Below, in pieces: positions 1 through 7,682 of a stretch of 43,297 bases of DNA. The stretch is from the NCBI GenBank assembly GCA_003252455.1, contig QKED01000074.1, positions 1 to 43,297 on the forward strand. The letters are read 5' to 3'. Each line of letters starts with the position of its first letter. Positions within the stretch are counted from its first letter, which is position 1. Source of the DNA: Gammaproteobacteria bacterium. GTDB taxonomy: Bacteria > Pseudomonadota > Gammaproteobacteria > Thiohalomonadales > Thiohalomonadaceae. The notes beneath the pieces are model-generated. The model saw only the letters and a list, made by a program, of their open reading frames with translations, did no database searches and had not been told where the DNA came from. Made by a program: the position numbers and the translations under genes.

Positions 1-106
1 GGCAGAGAACTATATCGTCGTCGCCTACCTGATCGCAGGGAAGTTGAAGCACCTACCGGCATCACCCTTTGCTACAACATCTTGTGCTCATGCTGGCTAA
101 CGAACG
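1..106. other. left edge, no confident gene
   Basis: Short edge segment downstream of the leftward SUKH gene. A plus-strand frame is open from the window edge for about 30 codons and ends at a TAA near position 97, so the tail of a gene lying outside the window is possible. It is too short to identify. Confidence 0.3.
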
Positions 107-781
107 CTATGGATTACCCACTCGATCCGCGAAAGAGCCCAAAGACCTTCGTCCACACTTAATGGCATCAATGAATTGTGTGGCTTTCTGTGATTTGCAA
201 TCAATAGGCGTGGTACGGTTGTTGGTGAACTGCTCCCATATCCAATACTCCGGACCGACAAAGCCGATGCGGGCATAATTATCTAAGAACGACTCGATAT
301 CATCTCCAACCTTGTATAGATGAATGTCATCAAGGTCATGGCTCAGGTATTTGATTGCGTCAACATCAGCGCCTGTTAAGGTTACGGCAAATTGATCTCC
401 GTTCTCGGTGGACATGAGAGCAAGCAAATCTTCAGGCCGATACTCAGCGTCATAGTCATCAGGCTCGAAGTCGTCGCTGAATTGAGGGTTTTCATTGAGG
501 AAATTGCACATGTGAAATGAAAATCCACCGTAATCTATCCATTCACTTCTCTTTTCGAGCTGTATTAAGGCGCCATCCGAAAAACTCCAGTCGACATCAA
601 TTCCAGCGGAACTTTCCAGAAGAAACTTTCTGAATTTCGGAGGCAGAGCCATTTTGATCTGACTTTCGATGATTTCCACATCGCTCTCTTTGGCAGGAGC
701 TGACACTTCGTTGCTTTCAACTACAGAAGGCATGCCTTTCAGTTCATTGAAAAACAGTGATAGATTTTCCTTCCACTTCAT
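107..781 (-). CDS. SMI1/KNR4 (SUKH) family protein
   Basis: The 224-residue protein has the layout of a SUKH-superfamily domain: a helix followed by a segment of the type ALPPKFRKFLLESSAG (about residues 45-60), the usual position of the 'lP.dyreFL...nGg' signature. A mid-domain strand region and an acidic stretch (FSDDFEPDDYDAEYRPEDLL) follow. SUKH proteins are mostly immunity proteins against secreted or contact-dependent toxins; some are housekeeping. No toxin gene is visible beside it, and the cognate toxin, if any, would lie left of the window. The gene is clearly more AT-rich than its neighbours, which fits an accessory origin. The start is preceded by GAGGCG. The family call is from motif reading; the immunity role is inferred. 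Confidence 0.7.
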   Translation of the reverse strand: MKWKENLSLFFNELKGMPSVVESNEVSAPAKESDVEIIESQIKMALPPKFRKFLLESSAGIDVDWSFSDGALIQLEKRSEWIDYGGFSFHMCNFLNENPQFSDDFEPDDYDAEYRPEDLLALMSTENGDQFAVTLTGADVDAIKYLSHDLDDIHLYKVGDDIESFLDNYARIGFVGPEYWIWEQFTNNRTTPIDCKSQKATQFIDAIKCGRRSLGSFADRVGNP

Positions 782-946
782 TGTTATTTATCGCCTCTGT
801 TTCAAAAGGACCAACGAAAGCATGTGATACGCCGAAGGTGAACGTTCAATAGGTGCTTATGCAAATGTTCTGCGTATGCCTGCTTTAGTCAAACGACATC
901 ATGAAGCAGATCGGTCGGCCCGGCTATGGCAAGGCTTGTCTGCTAC

Positions 947-963
947 CCTCGGCACGACCGAGG
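947..963. terminator. hairpin downstream of the LysR gene
   Basis: Perfect inverted repeat CCTCGG-CACGA-CCGAGG about 40 bp past the stop of the leftward LysR gene. It has no T-run, so it may only stabilise a 3' end or assist factor-dependent termination. Confidence 0.3.
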
Positions 964-999
964 TGCACCAGCACTGACGCACACCGTGGCTGCAAACAC

Positions 1000-1902
1000 T
1001 CACCAGCCACCCACGCCACCAAACCTCTCCAGCAAAAAATTCACAAAGCTGCGCACCTTCGCCGCGAGGTGGCGGTTGTGCGGGTAGAGCACGTAGATGC
1101 CGTACTCCTGCGCGCGATAGTCGGGCAGCAGCTGCACCAGGCGCCCGTCCCTCAAGTCGGCGTTCACCACGTAGCGCGGACAGAGGCCGATGCCGCCTCC
1201 GGCCACCAGCATCTCGCGCACCGCTTGGGCGCTGTTGGCGCCAAACCGCCCCCGAACACGTACCCGCTCCGCCTCCTCGGCGCCGTCTCGCTGCAGCACC
1301 CACTGTTCGGCATCCTGGATATTGGTGTCGATGACGCAGGTGTGTTTGGCAAGCTCTACCAACTCGGTCGGCGTCCCAGCGCGGGCCAGATACTCTGGCG
1401 CGGCGCAGAGCACTACGTGCATGGGCGAGAGGCGCCGGGCGATGAGGCTGGAGTCGGCCAGGCGACCGATGCGCAGGGCGAGGTCGAAGCCCTCGTCGAT
1501 GAGGTCGACGTAGCGGTCGGCCAGCACCAGCTCTACCGTCACCTCGGGCTGTTCGTGCAGGTAGGCCGCGACCATGCGCGTCAGGTGCCCCTCGCCGAGC
1601 AGCACCGGTGCGGCGATGCGCAGCCGCCCCTGCGGCGTGGCCTGCTCGCTGCGCGCCGCCGCCTCCAGCTCGTCGAGGTCGTCGAGCAGTTGGCGGCAGC
1701 GCTGATAGTAGGCCTGGCCCACCTCGGTGACGCGCAGGCGCCGCGTGGTGCGCTGCAACAGGCGCACGCCGAGGTGGCTTTCCAACTGGCCCACGTACTT
1801 GCTGGTGAGCGCCTTGGAGATGCCGAGGCGCTCGGCGGCCTGGGTGAAGGAGCCGGTGTCGACCACGGCGGCGAAGGTGCGCATCCCCGTGAGTGTGTCC
1901 AT
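1000..1902 (-). CDS. LysR family transcriptional regulator
   Basis: A 300-residue LysR-type regulator. The N-terminal winged helix-turn-helix (about residues 4-62) reads GMRTFAAVVDTGSFTQAAERLG then LESHLGVRLLQRTTR, the classic LTTR signature. A periplasmic-binding-like effector domain follows to the end. The frame is open upstream, but ATG at 1902 gives the standard LTTR N-terminus (MDTLTGMRTFAAV) and has CTGGAG at good spacing. It diverges from the glutathionyl-hydroquinone reductase gene 108 bp away, with a dyad between them. LTTRs usually regulate the divergent neighbour, so control of the reductase/dioxygenase pair in response to a quinone or aromatic compound is a reasonable inference. 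The effector is unknown. Confidence 0.92.
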   Translation of the reverse strand: MDTLTGMRTFAAVVDTGSFTQAAERLGISKALTSKYVGQLESHLGVRLLQRTTRRLRVTEVGQAYYQRCRQLLDDLDELEAAARSEQATPQGRLRIAAPVLLGEGHLTRMVAAYLHEQPEVTVELVLADRYVDLIDEGFDLALRIGRLADSSLIARRLSPMHVVLCAAPEYLARAGTPTELVELAKHTCVIDTNIQDAEQWVLQRDGAEEAERVRVRGRFGANSAQAVREMLVAGGGIGLCPRYVVNADLRDGRLVQLLPDYRAQEYGIYVLYPHNRHLAAKVRSFVNFLLERFGGVGGW

Positions 1903-1918
1903 GACTATCTCCAGTTCG

Positions 1919-1941
1919 TTGACAATCTTTCCCGGATTGTC
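1919..1941. promoter_or_regulatory. dyad in the LysR/reductase divergent promoter
   Basis: GACAATC (1921-1927) and GATTGTC (1935-1941) form a perfect 7-bp inverted repeat with a 7-bp spacer in the 108-bp divergent region. A consensus -35 hexamer TTGACA (1919-1924, plus strand) overlaps the left arm. A bound dimer could therefore occlude or contact polymerase while also autoregulating the LysR gene. Assigning the LysR protein to this site is inference. Confidence 0.5.
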
Positions 1942-2010
1942 CCATTTATCTCCGTCCAATGGGCAGCCATTATTCTCCTCAACAGCAGACAAACATCGAG
2001 GAGCGGTGCC

Positions 2011-2970
2011 ATGTTGATCAACGGCCAGTGGGCGAAAGACTTTCACACCCGCCATGAGACCGGCGAAGAGGGCGAGTTCATCCGCGCCGATTCGCAGCTG
2101 CGCAGCTGGATCACCCTCGACGGTGCCCCAGGCCCGAGTGGCGAGGGGGGCTTCGCTGCCGAGGTGGGGCGCTACCACCTCTACGTCGCCTTCATCTGCC
2201 CCTGGGCCTCACGCACGCTGATGGCGCGCAAGCTCAAGGGGCTGGAGGAGGTGGTCTCGGTTTCCATCCTCGACCCGCGCGTCACCCCCAAGGTGTGGCG
2301 CTTCGGCGGCGGTGAGGGCGACCTGCCCGGCTCCATGGCCGACCCGCTCTACGGCGCCGAGTACCTCTACGAGATCTACCTGCGCGGCGTGCCGGACTAC
2401 ACCGGCCAGGTGACCGTGCCGGTACTGTGGGACAAGCAGCGCCAGACCATCGTCAACAACGAGTCGTCGGAGATCATCCGCATGCTCAACAGTGGCTTTG
2501 GCGAGCTGGCCGACAACACCGTCGACCTCTACCCCGAGGCGCTGCGCACGGAGATCGACGCGGTCAACGAGCACCTCTACACGCCGTTCAACAACGGCGT
2601 CTACCGCGCCGGTTTCGCCGCCGGACAGGGTGCCTACGAGAAGGCGGTGGCGGAGGTGTTCGGCAGCCTCGACTACATCGAGCAGCGCCTGCAGGGCCAG
2701 GAGTACCTGGTCGGCAACCGGCTCACAGAGGCCGACGTGCGCGCCTTCGTTACTCTTGTGCGCTTCGAGGCGGCCTACTACGGGCTGTTCAAGACCAACC
2801 TGCGCCACCTGCGCGACTACCCGGCGGTGTGCGCCTATATCGACCGCATCTACGCCCTGCCCGGCATCGCCGAGACGGTGAACATCGAACACATCAAGGC
2901 GGGCTACTACTCCCTCGCCGAACTCAACCCCTCCGGCATCGTCCCGGCGGGCCCACAAGGCTTTTATTGA
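2011..2970 (+). CDS. yqjG: glutathionyl-hydroquinone reductase (Xi-class GST, YqjG/ECM4 family)
   Basis: A 319-residue glutathione transferase of the Xi class. The catalytic cysteine motif CPWA lies at residues 63-66 (YVAFICPWASRTL), as in YqjG/ECM4. It is followed by PVLWDKQ and NNESSEIIRMLN, a GSH-binding thioredoxin-fold signature. A C-terminal helical domain (VGNRLTEADVRAFVTLVRF) is complete. These enzymes reduce glutathionyl-hydroquinones to hydroquinones using glutathione, in the cytosol. The ATG at 2011 has GAGGAG upstream. The frame is open far upstream, but the family's N-terminus matches this start. The extradiol dioxygenase follows after 28 bp, so the two are probably co-transcribed and may act in sequence on quinone/catechol compounds. 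Confidence 0.9.
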   Translation: MLINGQWAKDFHTRHETGEEGEFIRADSQLRSWITLDGAPGPSGEGGFAAEVGRYHLYVAFICPWASRTLMARKLKGLEEVVSVSILDPRVTPKVWRFGGGEGDLPGSMADPLYGAEYLYEIYLRGVPDYTGQVTVPVLWDKQRQTIVNNESSEIIRMLNSGFGELADNTVDLYPEALRTEIDAVNEHLYTPFNNGVYRAGFAAGQGAYEKAVAEVFGSLDYIEQRLQGQEYLVGNRLTEADVRAFVTLVRFEAAYYGLFKTNLRHLRDYPAVCAYIDRIYALPGIAETVNIEHIKAGYYSLAELNPSGIVPAGPQGFY

Positions 2971-2998
2971 GCACCACGCAACCGAGAGGAGAACGACC

Positions 2999-3799
2999 AT
3001 GAACACCTTCACCTTGCCGACCCTGTTCCTCTCCCACGGCTCACCGGACATCGCTGTGCGCGATACCCCCGCCAGCGCCTTCCTGCGTGCCTTGGGGGGC
3101 GAGCTACCGACCCCGCGTGCCATCCTCGTCGTCTCCGCCCACTGGATCGACGCACCGGTGGGCATCACCCAGGGAGCGCAGCTGCGCACCATCCACGACT
3201 TCGGCGGTTTTCAGCGCGAACTCTACGAGATGGAGTACCCGGCGCAGGGTGACGCGGTGCTGAGCGAGCAGGTGGCGAGCCTGCTGCGCACGGCGGGGAT
3301 CGAGAGCCAGATCAGCACCAGCCGAGGTCTCGACCACGGCGCCTGGATCCCGCTCAAACTCGTCTACCCCGAGGCGCAGATCCCGGTGGTGCAGCTCTCC
3401 CTGCCGAGCGGCAGCCTGGAGGAGCTGGCGCGCATGGGCGCGGCGCTGGAGCCGCTGCGCCACCAAGGCGTGCTCATCGTCGGCTCCGGCGGCAGCGTGC
3501 ACAACCTGCGTGCGCTGGACATGAGCGGGCGCACCGCCGACTGGGCCGAGGCGTTCGAGGAGTGGATTCGGCTGAACGTGGAGGGTGGGCGCTTCGAGCA
3601 TATCGTCGAGCCGCAGCGCTTCCCCGCCCACTTCCGCCAGGCCCACCCCACGCTGGAGCACTACGCCCCGCTGGTCTTCGCCTGGGCCGCCGGTGGTCAG
3701 CAGCAGCCGGGCCGCCGCATGCACCTGAGCTTCGACTACGGCAATGTCGGGATGAGCTTCTACGCCTTCGGCGAGGTGGCGGTGGAGGCCGCCGCCTGA
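2999..3799 (+). CDS. ygiD: extradiol ring-cleavage dioxygenase, 4,5-DOPA dioxygenase type (YgiD/LigB family)
   Basis: A 266-residue protein of the class III extradiol dioxygenase (LigB) family. Key features are LFLSHGSP near the N-terminus (His13), VVSAHWI (His48), IHDFGGF, SRGLDHGAWIPL (His113), IVGSGGSVHNL (His168) and HPTLEHYAPL (His216/His221). These histidines match the metal site and catalytic residues of YgiD/DOPA dioxygenases. Family members open catechol rings such as L-DOPA next to the hydroxyls, using molecular oxygen. The length is normal. The gene sits 28 bp after the glutathionyl-hydroquinone reductase with GAGAGGAG before its ATG, so it is probably in the same operon. The physiological substrate here is unknown. 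Confidence 0.88.
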   Translation: MNTFTLPTLFLSHGSPDIAVRDTPASAFLRALGGELPTPRAILVVSAHWIDAPVGITQGAQLRTIHDFGGFQRELYEMEYPAQGDAVLSEQVASLLRTAGIESQISTSRGLDHGAWIPLKLVYPEAQIPVVQLSLPSGSLEELARMGAALEPLRHQGVLIVGSGGSVHNLRALDMSGRTADWAEAFEEWIRLNVEGGRFEHIVEPQRFPAHFRQAHPTLEHYAPLVFAWAAGGQQQPGRRMHLSFDYGNVGMSFYAFGEVAVEAAA

Positions 3800-3903
3800 G
3801 GGTGCAGGACCCCCTCGCCGGGGTAGGGACGTTGCCAACGCGGTCGACGGTGGAGGTATAGGGATTGGGTGTCGGGCATGGCCTGTCCAGACGGTGGTGC
3901 CGA

Positions 3904-3936
3904 TGGGGCAAGAGGATGCCCCACCGCCGATGGCGG
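3904..3936. terminator. paired hairpins between convergent genes
   Basis: TGGGGCA-AGAGGA-TGCCCCA (3904-3923) and CCGCC-GAT-GGCGG (3924-3936) lie back to back between the rightward dioxygenase and the leftward gene ending at 3939. Neither has a T-run, so they may be factor-dependent or merely protective 3' ends. Confidence 0.35.
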
Positions 3937-3938
3937 TC

Positions 3939-5096
3939 TCAGCCCCGGGCCTGACGTGGTACCACGATGCGGCTCGGCGAGAGGGACGAGCCGTAGTTGA
4001 GGGCGAGGTAGATCTTGGCGTCGAGCGCCATACTGGCGGCGCTCAGGGCGGCGGGAATGGGCCTTCCGGGCTGGTGTTGTGGTAGTCCATGGGCGGGGGC
4101 CTGATAGCTGAGCTTGACGTGGTTGATGGCCCGCATCAGGTAACCGCTGCGCGGGTCGAGCAGCGGCGGCCAGGCGTCGCCGATAAGTGCGGGGGTGAGG
4201 CGCCCCGGCCAGGCGAGCGCCGCCTCGATCTGCTCGGGGGTGCTGAGGCCGAGGGGCGCCAGGTGCTGGAGCAGGCGCCGCCAGGCGCTGGGGGTGTCGA
4301 GGTGGACCTCGAACCCGAGGCGCGGGCCGATCGATTCACCCACATCCAGGTGGAGCACAACGTGTTGGTCGTGGTCGAGCAACAGGTCGCAGAGTCCGAC
4401 CACAGGCTCCAGCGCATGGGGCCAGGCGACCTTGTCCAGGAAGGCGGTCAATTCGCTGATGGGCATGCGGGTGAGGGTGAGGCGGCAGCCACGCTGTTCA
4501 CGTGCGAGCATCAGGCCGAGGTAGCGCAGATGGGTCGGCGCGGGCATGGTGCGGATCACCTGTTCGATACGCTCCCGAGTGCCGCTCTCCATTGCGGGGT
4601 TGAGCGTGGCGAGGGCGGCGTCGAGCACGGCCAGGGTCGCGTCGTGGCGCGCGGCCACCTTAGGGCCGAGTAGCGGCGGGCGGGCGTAGTGGTCGTGCAG
4701 CTTGAGGAACAGGCTCGGGGTGGGCAGCGCGCTCCCTGGTTCGACCTCCACATCGAACTCCAGCCACCCCTCGGGGATGGCGCGGGCGAGGGGCTGCGCG
4801 GGGTCGCCCCAGGCGCGGGCGAAGGCGCCGATGCGCCGCCAGCCCTCGGTGTCGTCGCCCTGGCGCCAGCTCGGTTCGGCCAGTAGCGCGGCGGCGCCGT
4901 GCGCCAGGGTGAAGCGTGTGGCGAGGTCGACGCGCGCGTCGGGGCGCCTCCCGAGGGGGCACTCCAGGCCCATCCCGGAGAGGGGTGGCAGGCGTTCGGC
5001 GAGTCGGCTCAAGGGGGTGAGCGAGGCCGCGGGCACCAAGGGGGCGAGGGCGGGCAGGTCGAGCGCCGGAAACAGGGTGTGTAGGTTGCTGTGCAT
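3939..5096 (-). CDS. hypothetical protein, last gene of the large-protein operon
   Basis: A 385-residue protein I do not recognise. It has no signal peptide and no clear membrane segment. It looks like an all-soluble alpha/beta protein rich in Leu, Ala and Pro, with a well-formed interior (LEFDVEVEPG, SLFLKLHDHYARP, HVVLHLDVGESIGPRLGFEV). It is the promoter-distal gene of a leftward set with the EEP enzyme, the 1260-residue protein and the LamG/NHLP-like protein. An ATG at 5147 would overlap the upstream stop by 8 nt. I chose ATG 5096 because AGGA sits 8 nt before it, while the 5147 ATG has no good ribosome site. The role is unknown; context suggests it works with the neighbouring structural proteins. 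Confidence 0.75.
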   Translation of the reverse strand: MHSNLHTLFPALDLPALAPLVPAASLTPLSRLAERLPPLSGMGLECPLGRRPDARVDLATRFTLAHGAAALLAEPSWRQGDDTEGWRRIGAFARAWGDPAQPLARAIPEGWLEFDVEVEPGSALPTPSLFLKLHDHYARPPLLGPKVAARHDATLAVLDAALATLNPAMESGTRERIEQVIRTMPAPTHLRYLGLMLAREQRGCRLTLTRMPISELTAFLDKVAWPHALEPVVGLCDLLLDHDQHVVLHLDVGESIGPRLGFEVHLDTPSAWRRLLQHLAPLGLSTPEQIEAALAWPGRLTPALIGDAWPPLLDPRSGYLMRAINHVKLSYQAPAHGLPQHQPGRPIPAALSAASMALDAKIYLALNYGSSLSPSRIVVPRQARG

Positions 5097-5139
5097 CGCG
5101 AGTGTCCTGATACGTCCGTGGGGCATGGTGCGAAGGGGG

Positions 5140-7659
5140 TCATGCATCCAGATCGGGGTAGCCCGAGACCCAGAATACCCCGTCGAGCTGGGCGTTACGC
5201 TGATTCCCCGAGTGGTCGTAGAGCGTGGTGCCGTTGCCTTCGAGCATGGGGAACCAGAGGCTCAGATCACTCTGGGGGGTCGGGGTTGTGCTGCGATCCG
5301 TGAGGAAGTCGCTCTTGAGCCGTTCGCTGTCGAGGGCGCTACGCCAGAGGCGCACGTCGTAGAGCAGGCCCTGGAACGGCTGTTGCCCCTCGCTCGGTGT
5401 CGCGCTGACGCCCATGCAGAGGGTGGTGGCGGCCACGCCGAGGGCGCCGCTGGCGGCCTGCCCCGCGTTGAGGACCAGGTCGTTGAGGTAGAGCTTGAGA
5501 CCGGCGCCCCCCTCGCTGCCGTCGTAGACACCGGCCAGGTAGTACCAGACGCCGGGCTTGAGGCGCAGGCGACTGTTGCTCGGGGTGACGGTGTGCAGGG
5601 TGCCGTCGAGCAGGATGCTGAATTGGGGCACGGCGCCCCCCACGCGCAGCTCCCAACCACCGCTGCTGCCGAGGGTGGAGAGCAGCACGGCGTCGCCACT
5701 GGTGTGGTAGTCGGGGCAGCGGAACCAGGTCTCGACGGTGAGGCTCTCGCTGTCGCTCAGGCCGCTGTCGTTGGCGAGGGTGACGCGGGGCGTCGCGCTG
5801 TGCTGGAAGTCGAGCACATAGGGGGGCGAGAAGATGGCGTCGAACGGGCGGAAGGGGAGGACGATGTAGACCTCGTCGCTGCCCTGAACGAGGGCGCGCA
5901 GACCCACGCCCGCTGGGAAGCGGTAGTTGAGTTGGTCCTGCAGGGCGGAGAGGGGGTCGTCACTGAAGGCCTGATAGAACGCCGGGTCGGTGTAGAGGCG
6001 GTAGTCGATCTGGGTGTGAAAGGCGATGCGGTTGCGCAGCGCCGGGGGCGCGGCGTAGATGATCGCCAGGTGGGTGGTGGTGTCGTCGAGGCTGTCGAGC
6101 CCGGCACTGATCTGGGCCAGGCCGCGCTGGACCTCCGGTAGGTCGGTGTTGAACGCGGGGCTCACCACATCGGACTGCTGGTCGGGCAGGCGCCCGTCGG
6201 TGTGTAGTTCACCGGGTGGCAGCAGGGGGTCGACGACCCAGTTTTCGTTCGAGGTATAGGCCATGTGTTCGGCGCTGGGGACCACGTAGTAGAGCAGGCC
6301 GGAGAGGCCGCTCTGCAGGTGTTCGCCGCTCTCGCAGACCACGTGGATGGTCAGTCCGGCGGGGGGCGGATTACCGAACAGTTCGGCCAGCGCGGCGTGA
6401 GGGTCGTCGATGAGTCGAGCACGCCACTCGGCGTCGTTGATCGCACGGTTGACGATGATGCGCTGCAGTTCGGCCAGGGGTACGGCGTCGGGCAGGTTTT
6501 GCGCCACCATCGACGGGGAGGAGGGGGCGCTGACCACGTCGAGGGTCGGGCTGGTGGCGAGGGTTTGACTGCCACCCAGCAGATAGGCGAAGGCGTAGTG
6601 ACCCACGCCGGGGGCGGTGAACTCCGCCCGCCCCGTGGCGGCCCCTTGGGTCGGGACCTGGGCGAGGGGCTCGGCGTCGGGGTCGCTCAGGTCGTACAGG
6701 GCAATCTGATCGCCCGCCAGGCAGGTGTCGCTGCTCCAGGTGACCAGCACGCGGTCCGCTGGGGTGACCTCGGTCGGGTCGGGCGCGAGGGTGACCTGAG
6801 GCGTTTGGTCCGACACCAGCAGGTCGAGGGTGGCGAGGATCGCGCCGCTGCCGGTCTGGTAGGTGATGACGAAGGTGCCCTCGACGAAGGGGGGAGAGAA
6901 GTGCGCATCACCCTGGGTGCTGCCGTGGGTCGCGATGCTGGCGGAGCCGTTGTAGGGGGTGCCGGGCGCGGGGTTACAGTAGATGCGGTCGTCGCTGTGA
7001 GGCGTGGTGGTGGTGTAGGTGACATCCAGGGTGTGGCCCGTGGTCGGGTAGAGCCACTGGACGGCAGACAATTGGGTCACCGCCTGCGGGGTGACGCTGA
7101 AGCTCGCGGAGATGGCGCAGACGGTGGTCCCGAAGAGCAGATAACGGAACTCGTACTCGCCCGCGGTGTTGGGTGCCGTGAAGTTCAGGACGGCGTGTGG
7201 GTCCTGTGGGTTGATGGTGAGGGTCTGGAGCGACGCGCTGGCGTCGGCGCCGCAGGCAAACAGGCCGATGGCGTCCTGGTTGCTGATGGCGTCGCTGTCG
7301 AAGGTGCAGTGGATGGTGCTGCCCGCGACCACGGGCGAGGCGGGCGGAGAAAAGCTGACGTTGGGCTGGAGTAAGACCTGCTGTGGGTCCTGCCCCATGA
7401 GGGCCTGGCCCGAGTAGTAACAGACCTGATAGTAGCCGGGGTTGGCGGTCGTGATGATGCCCCGGGAACCCGTAGTGGCCCCTTGGGTGGTGATTTGACA
7501 CGAGGCGGGGGAGCTGGTGCTGTCGCCCCCCGCGTGGTAGAGCCCGACCACATCGTAGCTCTGGGTCGCGCCTATCGGGGCGCTCCAGGAGAGTACGGCA
7601 CTCTGCTGGTAGCGCAGTAGGTAGCTGGAGATGGAGACGCTGTAGTTGGGGTCGCTCAT
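5140..7659 (-). CDS. multidomain protein: Ig-like repeats, two NHLP-leader-like modules, C-terminal LamG-like domain
   Basis: An 839-residue protein without a signal peptide. Residues 1-377 hold four beta-sandwich repeats of about 95 residues; three carry a D.IgLY/F-type strand, and all have a later GxYxxxY-type strand (GYYQVCYYSG, GEYEFRYLLFG, GTFVITYQTG, GHYAFAYLLGG). Residues about 394-463 read like a nitrile-hydratase-type leader (NHLP): AELQRIIVNRAINDAEW, then DDPHAALAELFGN, then PAGLTIHVV and LLYYVVP. Residues about 535-603 look like a second copy (DPAFYQAFSDDPLSAL, PAGVGLRALV, EVYIVLP). Residues about 614-839 form a concanavalin/LamG-type lectin fold (SLTVETWFR, VWYYLAGVYDG, LYDVRLWRSALDSE, DHSGNQRNAQLDG). 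The gene follows the 1260-residue gene by 23 bp with GGGAG before the ATG. Domain calls are by pattern. Function is unknown; a display, adhesion or assembly role is inference. Confidence 0.82.
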   Translation of the reverse strand: MSDPNYSVSISSYLLRYQQSAVLSWSAPIGATQSYDVVGLYHAGGDSTSSPASCQITTQGATTGSRGIITTANPGYYQVCYYSGQALMGQDPQQVLLQPNVSFSPPASPVVAGSTIHCTFDSDAISNQDAIGLFACGADASASLQTLTINPQDPHAVLNFTAPNTAGEYEFRYLLFGTTVCAISASFSVTPQAVTQLSAVQWLYPTTGHTLDVTYTTTTPHSDDRIYCNPAPGTPYNGSASIATHGSTQGDAHFSPPFVEGTFVITYQTGSGAILATLDLLVSDQTPQVTLAPDPTEVTPADRVLVTWSSDTCLAGDQIALYDLSDPDAEPLAQVPTQGAATGRAEFTAPGVGHYAFAYLLGGSQTLATSPTLDVVSAPSSPSMVAQNLPDAVPLAELQRIIVNRAINDAEWRARLIDDPHAALAELFGNPPPAGLTIHVVCESGEHLQSGLSGLLYYVVPSAEHMAYTSNENWVVDPLLPPGELHTDGRLPDQQSDVVSPAFNTDLPEVQRGLAQISAGLDSLDDTTTHLAIIYAAPPALRNRIAFHTQIDYRLYTDPAFYQAFSDDPLSALQDQLNYRFPAGVGLRALVQGSDEVYIVLPFRPFDAIFSPPYVLDFQHSATPRVTLANDSGLSDSESLTVETWFRCPDYHTSGDAVLLSTLGSSGGWELRVGGAVPQFSILLDGTLHTVTPSNSRLRLKPGVWYYLAGVYDGSEGGAGLKLYLNDLVLNAGQAASGALGVAATTLCMGVSATPSEGQQPFQGLLYDVRLWRSALDSERLKSDFLTDRSTTPTPQSDLSLWFPMLEGNGTTLYDHSGNQRNAQLDGVFWVSGYPDLDA

Positions 7660-7682
7660 GGTGTGGCTCGCTCCCGCATGGG

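Noticed and set aside
901-2010. Long upstream extension of the glutathionyl-hydroquinone reductase frame (about 370 residues)
   Set aside because: It lies antisense to the well-supported LysR gene and has no family similarity; the ATG at 2011 has GAGGAG and gives the normal N-terminus.
2209-3192. 327-residue minus-strand frame
   Set aside because: Antisense to the reductase and dioxygenase genes; composition (Val/Gly/Asp-rich) is that of a mirror of GC-rich codons.
4702-7374. Long plus-strand frames of about 370-480 residues
   Set aside because: Antisense to the LamG/NHLP-like gene and rich in Gly/Ala/Glu/Val, as expected of shadow frames; no ribosome sites or motifs.
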